DNA of 64,000 bases, taken from Chaunax sp. Z400 (lineage: Eukaryota; Chordata; Actinopteri; Lophiiformes; Chaunacidae). The stretch is taken from positions 9,112,001 through 9,176,000 of the forward strand of contig CM075188.1 of the NCBI GenBank assembly GCA_037577475.1. The letters run 5' to 3'. This document shows, one piece after another, positions 62,443 through 64,000 of this stretch; position 1 is the first letter of the stretch, and each line of letters begins with the position of its first letter. Under the pieces are notes generated by a model. That model made no database searches, was not told where the DNA came from, and saw only the letters and a list, made by a program, of their open reading frames with translations. Position numbers and translations under genes: made by a program.

Positions 62443-64000
62443 AGAAAGGGAAAAGAGACAGAGAGGAGGAAAAGATGGGGGAGTTGTACAGTATTAAAAG
62501 ACAGAAAGAGAACACTCTGAACATTTTGTGCCCTTACATTATTCATAGACATCTGCAGGTATCAGTGGATGTAATGGGAAGAAGTGGATAGTATCTGCCT
62601 GCTTCGATGTAATATTTAAATTCTCCGCGGGATACAAGGTAAGCTGAGACAGTAACAGGAGGCCTGCTGCTCAGTCAGCTGCAGCTTTATAAAAAAAAAC
62701 TGCCACATGTGTAATTTGACTGATTTCCAGCTGTTTTTGTGAGTTACTGTCATAAAAGAAAAATCTGCAAACTCTACTCGCACTTTACTGATGTTACTCC
62801 ACTAGACCACACAGGGAGAGAGAAGGACAGAGGAGAGGGACGGGCCCACACCTTTGGAGGTGAGTGAAGTCTTGGAGAGGTTGAGGAGACGAAGTCCCTT
62901 GCTGAGGCGACACACCTGCTGGATTAAGTTGGACACACCTGCATACAAGAGGTACATGAGGTTTGAAAATCAGACATTAAAGATAAGATAAGAGATAAGA
63001 TATCCCTTTATTAGTCCCACAGTGGGGACATTTTAAAACATGTAGATCTGGCTCTTCAATGCCAAAATTTTTTTTTTCCTTTTATCATTCAAATGGAGCA
63101 GCATCACTCATTTTATTTTGAAACACATAAGTCTTTTGTATGTTTGAGGACTTTCATTCTTTCTTTTTTTCGCTCTTTTAAATAATTACTTTTTTTCCCC
63201 TTTATTGCCATTTTATAAATATTATTAAATAGGAAAACTGCACCTAAAATAGATATTTGATCAGAAATTTTAACCAAGACCCTTTGTTGATCTTTGTACC
63301 TTGGTTGTCCAGAGAGTTGTGTGCCAAGTTGAGGGAGTGGATGGCAGAAGCAGGGTTCTCTGAAAGAGCAGCTGACATCTTCTGTGGAAAGTCTCTTTAA
63401 AGTGGGTCCATAGTTTTGTGCAGAAACAGAACATGTTAGAAATACAGACAGACAAGCAGTTAAAAGGCACACTGTGGCCATTTAGCTTTACACTTTAATG
63501 TGGACTCAAGGGACAGACTGGCCAAAAATGTGCAGCAGATGCTGAGTTATCCTGACTTCTAGTACCTGGTATGATTAAAATACAGGATCCTACACTTGCC
63601 TTCATTACGATGATGTTTCAGATCTCGGAAAACTCCCTTCAGCACCACAGATAACATTATACAACTGTTTTCAAAGGCTGAGAAGCACTGGCCTTTGGAG
63701 AAAACAGAATTTTATAGAAGAAGCTTGAAGCTTAAACTCACGATTTTAACCCTGCGTTCTCCAGAGTGATCTCTTCCAGGCTGGAGGATTTGCTGACAGT
63801 GTGCAGGATCTGCTCGGTGACCTCTGACCCCTTAAGAGGAAAATAAATAATTAAACCTTTCGCCGAGTTTTGCAGCAAAGTAAAGCAGAGCGGTTTATAC
63901 TTACTATGCGCAGGTCTTTGCAGTACAGCTTAGTGAACCAGGTGTTGTACGCCATCGATGCGACAATCACCGCCAAATCCCTGGAAAAGTCCGAACTGAG
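43413..64000 (-). CDS. carmil3: CARMIL-family capping protein regulator (5' part beyond window)
   Basis: CARMIL proteins bind heterodimeric actin capping protein at the plasma membrane, weaken its hold on barbed ends and so promote actin assembly. I traced 32 consecutive exons, all phase-consistent, from within the leucine-rich repeat region (the window edge cuts exon 63905->64000) to a TGA at 43413-43415. That gives 1330 residues. Order: LRR solenoid, helical dimerisation region, CPI motif, basic region and Pro-rich tail ending SLNSAPGHSELL. The PH domain and start codon are missing because the window ends. Exon lists are in the three following entries. Choosing CARMIL3 over CARMIL1 or CARMIL2 rests on the neighbouring nrl, since in human CARMIL3 and NRL are close neighbours; sequence alone shows only the family. 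The C-terminal region is longer than usual because of a repeat-bearing exon. Confidence 0.88.
44085..44540 (-). mobile_element. LINE reverse-transcriptase fragment (non-functional)
   Basis: Minus-strand translation gives LCQSCPSSSLLFVTFMDRIS, close to the RQGCPLSPILF..FMDRIS block around the catalytic palm of a common fish LINE reverse transcriptase (RTE-like). The frame breaks before the YADD-type box. The upstream part (44310-44540) resembles the preceding LINE sequence. It lies in the carmil3 intron between exons 45930-46056 and 43952-44023, in the same direction as the gene. Confidence 0.5.
44925..45350 (+). repeat. Dispersed fish repeat
   Basis: TTACCTCCGCAATGGAGCTTATATTTTCAC, then GTCCGTTGGTTGGTTGGTTTGTC, AGCAGAATTATGCAAAAACTGCTG and TTTCCATGAAACTTGGTAGAAAG is the signature of a repeat seen across fish genomes. 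Intronic in carmil3. Confidence 0.55.
45470..45640 (+). mobile_element. SINE-like copy, family 1 (partial)
   Basis: Contains the B box GGTGGTTCGATCCCC and the downstream GAATGGTTGCATGAAAG ... TAAATATCTTTGAGCTG body of the same family as 52290-52562, but shortened. Intronic in carmil3. Confidence 0.5.
46797..47020 (-). repeat. carmil3: Coding degenerate repeat of about 42 bp in carmil3
   Basis: Within exon 46471-47224, tryptophans recur with 14-residue spacing (residues 74, 88, 116 and 130 counted from the Met codon at 47215; one extra at 106 is shifted by a 4-residue indel). Units read DRYWTESRH, DRQWTVDRH, ERQWMGGRQ, DRSWSESRP and DNQWTEGRH. Stretches such as TDRQTDR come from GTCTGTCTGT on the plus strand, so growth from a simple repeat is likely. 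Confidence 0.7.
48163..50188. other. carmil3 intron without recognisable content
   Basis: Two kilobases between exons 50189-50268 and 47989-48162. I see only AT-rich unique-looking DNA and a small ATATCAT repeat near 49600; no exon or element is supported. Confidence 0.5.
50630..50680 (-). other. carmil3: CPI (capping protein interaction) motif
   Basis: LHHVTRVRPRPPRR fits the CPI consensus LxHxTxxRPxxxxRR of CARMIL proteins at the Leu, His, Thr, Arg-Pro and basic-pair positions. It lies in exon 50604-50791. This is the strongest single sign that the protein uncaps actin filaments. Confidence 0.85.
52290..52562 (+). mobile_element. tRNA-derived SINE-like copy, family 1 (best copy)
   Basis: A perfect B box GGTTCGATCCC is followed by the body TACATGTCAAAGTGTCCTTGGGCAAGATACTGAACCCC. 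The well-conserved tail TGTAAAGCGCTTTGAGTGG ... GAAAGGCGCTATATAAGTACAGTCCATT closes it. The A-box end is missing or diverged. Confidence 0.65.
53090..53530 (+). mobile_element. Probable LINE (L1-like) 3' remnant
   Basis: The plus frame encodes KKEADHFHIFWDHSSVFLYWQEI, recalling the C-terminal xxHxFWxCPxxxxFWxxI motif of L1-clade ORF2 proteins, and runs to a TAA at about 53524. Upstream frames are broken. The call rests on one short motif. Confidence 0.4.
53727..54988 (-). other. carmil3: carmil3 exons encoding the helical dimerisation region
   Basis: Exons 54890-54988, 54670-54789, 54480-54593, 54230-54405, 53988-54075 and 53727-53837 follow the LRR cap. They encode the mostly helical domain through which CARMIL dimerises, recognisable from LRLHQGLVTSTAEQVMER, VRQRLDSLAGELAKAADKE, ERVSIPRSAIRTALMER and EVKLSVVSYLTNSIVDQIL. 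A GACA tetranucleotide repeat (about 53853-53899) sits directly beside the last acceptor. Confidence 0.85.
53853..53899. repeat. GACA tetranucleotide microsatellite
   Basis: (GACA)n with one AAGA interruption, starting 15 bases upstream (in gene sense) of the acceptor of carmil3 exon 53727-53837. Confidence 0.95.
54989..56762. other. carmil3 intron without recognisable content
   Basis: Nothing beyond unique-looking, moderately AT-rich DNA is visible; no repeats or exons are supported. Confidence 0.5.
58180..58400 (-). mobile_element. tRNA-derived SINE-like copy, family 2 (reverse)
   Basis: The minus strand reads AGCAGTGTGGCCTCACAGCAAAAAGG, then GGGTTCAAATCC (B box) and CATGTTCTCCCCATGTCTGCGTGGG, the same family as 36045-36240. 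Intronic in carmil3. Confidence 0.6.
59990..60325. repeat. Dispersed repeat ending GAGGGCCCGTTCAACGCTGC
   Basis: GCCAGTGTCTACTG, CCAATCTGGCCCAAACTTCAC and the end GGGTGCGAGGGCCCGTTCAACGCTGCTTGCAGCTTTAAT form a module I recall from many fish genomes. It lies in the 1.48-kb carmil3 intron between exons 60644-60713 and 59078-59159, which otherwise holds nothing recognisable. Confidence 0.5.
62400..62438. repeat. GA microsatellite
   Basis: A (GA)n run directly upstream (in gene sense) of the acceptor of carmil3 exon 62283-62392; it supplies the polypyrimidine tract of that acceptor. Confidence 0.95.
62985..63045. repeat. Short dispersed repeat (AGATAAGATA ... TTTATTAGTCCCACAGTGGGG)
   Basis: GATAAGATAAGAGATAAGATATCCCTTTATTAGTCCCACAGTGGGGACATTT is a tail found widely in fish genomes. 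Only the end of the element is present, in a carmil3 intron. Confidence 0.5.

Larger units (their letters stand above)
56763..64000 (-). other. carmil3: carmil3 exons encoding the leucine-rich repeats
   Basis: Exons in gene order: 63905->64000, 63742-63830, 63300-63394, 62852-62938, 62283-62392, 62088-62165, 61905-61981, 60865-60969, 60644-60713, 59078-59159, 58861-58957, 58577-58631, 57480-57652, 57294-57362, 56763-56856. They read as successive LRRs, for example LVHLDLSGTDCS, LSFLNLSKNSFSHR, IATLDISDN, LKHLHLGKNFN and LRKVDLSGNSM. The first block, YNTWFTKLYCKDLRI, matches the CARMIL sequence that follows the PH domain and linker. The 60-70 residues at the lower end (ALEHNFTLQYMPLP) are the LRR cap. 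Confidence 0.88.

Overview
The window looks like a ray-finned (teleost) fish chromosome. Genes are intron-rich with GT-AG splice sites. The intergenic DNA carries long CA, CT and AT microsatellites, tRNA-derived SINE-like copies and decayed LINE fragments. The conserved proteins are vertebrate ones. All exon coordinates below were read by eye from splice sites and reading frame; most joins were checked by phase and length, but none against transcripts.

Left part (about 1-13.3 kb): the purine synthesis pair ppat (minus, 11 coding exons) and paics (plus, 9 coding exons) diverge from a 0.69-kb promoter. That promoter contains three perfect CACGTG E-boxes. A complete multi-exon gene with three Myb/SANT-like (trihelix-type) domains lies on the plus strand inside ppat intron 1. 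The first 156 bases may be the C-terminal end of another plus-strand gene that converges on ppat.

Middle part (about 16-28 kb): an RGK-family small GTPase most like REM2 (minus, 4 coding exons) is followed by a large-Maf-type bZIP factor that I call nrl (minus, 4 coding exons). From about 28 to 43 kb I find no protein-coding gene, only microsatellites, SINE copies, small palindromes and possibly one non-coding exon.

Right part (43.4 kb to the window end): 32 exons of a CARMIL-family actin regulator, best called carmil3 (minus). It runs from the leucine-rich repeats through the helical dimerisation region and the capping-protein-binding CPI motif to the stop codon. The PH domain and gene start lie beyond base 64000. 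One large exon encodes an unusual Trp/Arg/Asp-rich degenerate repeat.

How the genes work together: PPAT catalyses the first committed step of IMP synthesis and PAICS later steps, so their shared promoter makes sense. REM2, NRL and CARMIL3 genes all lie in human 14q11.2, which supports the names by synteny; CPNE6, which lies between NRL and CARMIL3 in human, was not found. Nothing here amounts to a novel multi-gene system. The most unusual items are the nested triple-SANT gene and the repeat exon of carmil3.
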